A DNA stretch of 7,972 bases from NCBI GenBank assembly GCA_937925385.1, contig CALEWN010000059.1, positions 1 to 7,972 on the forward strand, written 5' to 3'. Shown in pieces: positions 7,581 to 7,972 of this stretch (within the stretch, counting starts at the first letter, position 1; every line of letters begins with the position of its first letter). Made by a program: the position numbers and the translations under genes. The notes beneath the pieces are model-generated. The model saw nothing but the letters and a program-made list of their open reading frames with translations, was not told the DNA's origin and searched no databases. This DNA is from an uncultured Senegalimassilia sp. Its GTDB lineage: Bacteria > Actinomycetota > Coriobacteriia > Coriobacteriales > Eggerthellaceae.

Positions 7581-7609
7581 TTGTTTCGATTCATGGTGTA
7601 GGTTAAACT
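7581..7609 (+). promoter_or_regulatory. Possible promoter of tRNA-Gly
   Basis: TTGTTT (7581-7586) and TAAACT (7604-7609) are 17 bases apart, each a partial match; a start near 7616 would lie 6 bases before the tRNA. An alternative is TTTACT (7576-7581) with TAGGTT (7599-7604). Read-through from the tRNA-Val promoter is also possible. Confidence 0.35.
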
Positions 7610-7621
7610 GAAACACACAAT

Positions 7622-7697
7622 GCGGACATGGCTCAGCTGGTAGAGCATCACCTTGCCAAGGTGAGGGTCGCGGGTTCGAATCCCGTTGTCCGCTCCA
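7622..7697 (+). tRNA. tRNA-Gly(GCC)
   Basis: The acceptor stem GCGGACA (7622-7628) pairs with TGTCCGC (7687-7693), then discriminator T and encoded CCA. The anticodon stem TCACC/GGTGA encloses TTGCCAA with anticodon GCC, reading GGU and GGC. The T arm is GCGGG-TTCGAAT-CCCGT, with one G-T closing pair. Confidence 0.97.
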
Positions 7698-7706
7698 TGT
7701 AAACAC

Positions 7707-7733
7707 AGCGGTCGAGAAATCGACCGCTTTTTT
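7707..7733 (+). terminator. Intrinsic terminator of tRNA-Gly
   Basis: AGCGGTCGA (7707-7715) and TCGACCGCT (7720-7728) form a perfect 9-pair stem closed by a GAAA tetraloop, followed by six T (7728-7733). It ends the tRNA-Gly, and possibly the tRNA-Val, transcript. Confidence 0.93.
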
Positions 7734-7760
7734 ATTGCTCTGGTCTGCAGAGGGGTCCGG

Positions 7761-7972
7761 ATGCACTTACGAATCAATCTCCCTGTTGTGAAGCCGATGA
7801 TTCGCAGCTTTCGTTCTTGTCGATCGGTTGGAGAGGGTGACTTCATCGCCGTGGCTCGGAATGCATCTGTTCCGAATGATCAATGGCAATCTGCTTTTGA
7901 GATTGCAGGTTCTCTTAAGAGGGCTCTTCGCTGGCTTATAGGACAAAATGTGTGTCTGATTCAGAGGTATCG
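7761..7972 (+). CDS. Possible start of an unknown gene, running off the window
   Basis: From ATG at 7761 the frame stays open for 70 codons to the end of the window, while the other two forward frames are stopped. It begins 'MHLRINLPVVKPMIRSF' and includes 'VGEGDFIAVARNASVPND' and 'SLKRALRWLIGQN'. I do not recognise a family. A purine-rich AGAGGGG (7749-7755) lies 5 bases before the ATG and could serve as ribosome site, but no promoter is evident between the tRNA-Gly terminator and the start. Third-position GC is lower than in the glycolytic genes, so if it is real it may be accessory DNA next to a tRNA. A chance open frame is possible. Confidence 0.35.
   Translation, partial: MHLRINLPVVKPMIRSFRSCRSVGEGDFIAVARNASVPNDQWQSAFEIAGSLKRALRWLIGQNVCLIQRY

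Noticed and set aside
7770..7804. Inverted repeat CGAATCA / TGATTCG at the 3' edge
   Set aside because: Seven-base arms with a 21-base gap inside an open frame; not enough to call a site.
7488..7846. Minus-strand frames containing 'GIRTRDPHLGKVMLYQLSH', 'SGQRDSNPRPSPWQG' and 'WWALQDLNL'
   Set aside because: These are antisense translations of tRNA-Gly and the end of tRNA-Val, also common false annotations.

Overview
The window is mostly a stretch of chromosome from a GC-rich actinobacterium, most likely a member of the Coriobacteriia (Eggerthellaceae-like). The evidence is the gene order whiA-gapA-pgk-tpiA-(gpmI)-secG, a known actinobacterial arrangement, together with strong GC preference at third codon positions. 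All three tRNA genes also encode their CCA end. The family-level placement is inference; no marker in the window fixes it.

Bases 1 to about 650-676 do not fit. They hold the C-terminal part of a PcrA/UvrD-type helicase with AT-rich codon use (many AGA, ATA, AAA and TTT codons), like that of a clostridium. This runs with no gene boundary into the middle of a GC-rich whiA that lacks its first ~100 codons. Neither gene has an end at the join, and the expected neighbours of whiA (rapZ, yvcK) are absent. The simplest reading is a chimeric contig; a real recombination is possible but less likely.

From ~661 the layout is ordinary: the 3' part of whiA (to 1305); then a central glycolysis operon gapA (1460-2461), pgk (2629-3816), tpiA (3873-4643) and gpmI (4643-6202), covering triose-phosphate isomerisation through 2-phosphoglycerate; then secG (6317-6574) with its own promoter. 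The gapA-pgk gap (167 bases) and pgk-tpiA gap carry strong inverted repeats that could tune relative expression by attenuation or RNA processing. tpiA and gpmI overlap by one base.

From 6594 on, the window holds three tRNA genes, Leu(GAG), Val(GAC) and Gly(GCC). The Leu and Val genes have good sigma70-type promoters with A/T tracts just upstream of the -35. Leu and Gly are followed by perfect hairpin-plus-T-run terminators. Between tRNA-Leu and tRNA-Val lie about 565 bases with no convincing gene. After tRNA-Gly an open frame of unknown identity starts at 7761 and runs off the window.

I see no CRISPR array, transposase, phage gene or defence system. The most useful points are the chimeric left end, the gapA-pgk intergenic RNA structure, the placement of gpmI inside the cluster, and small repeats around the tRNA-Val and tRNA-Gly genes.
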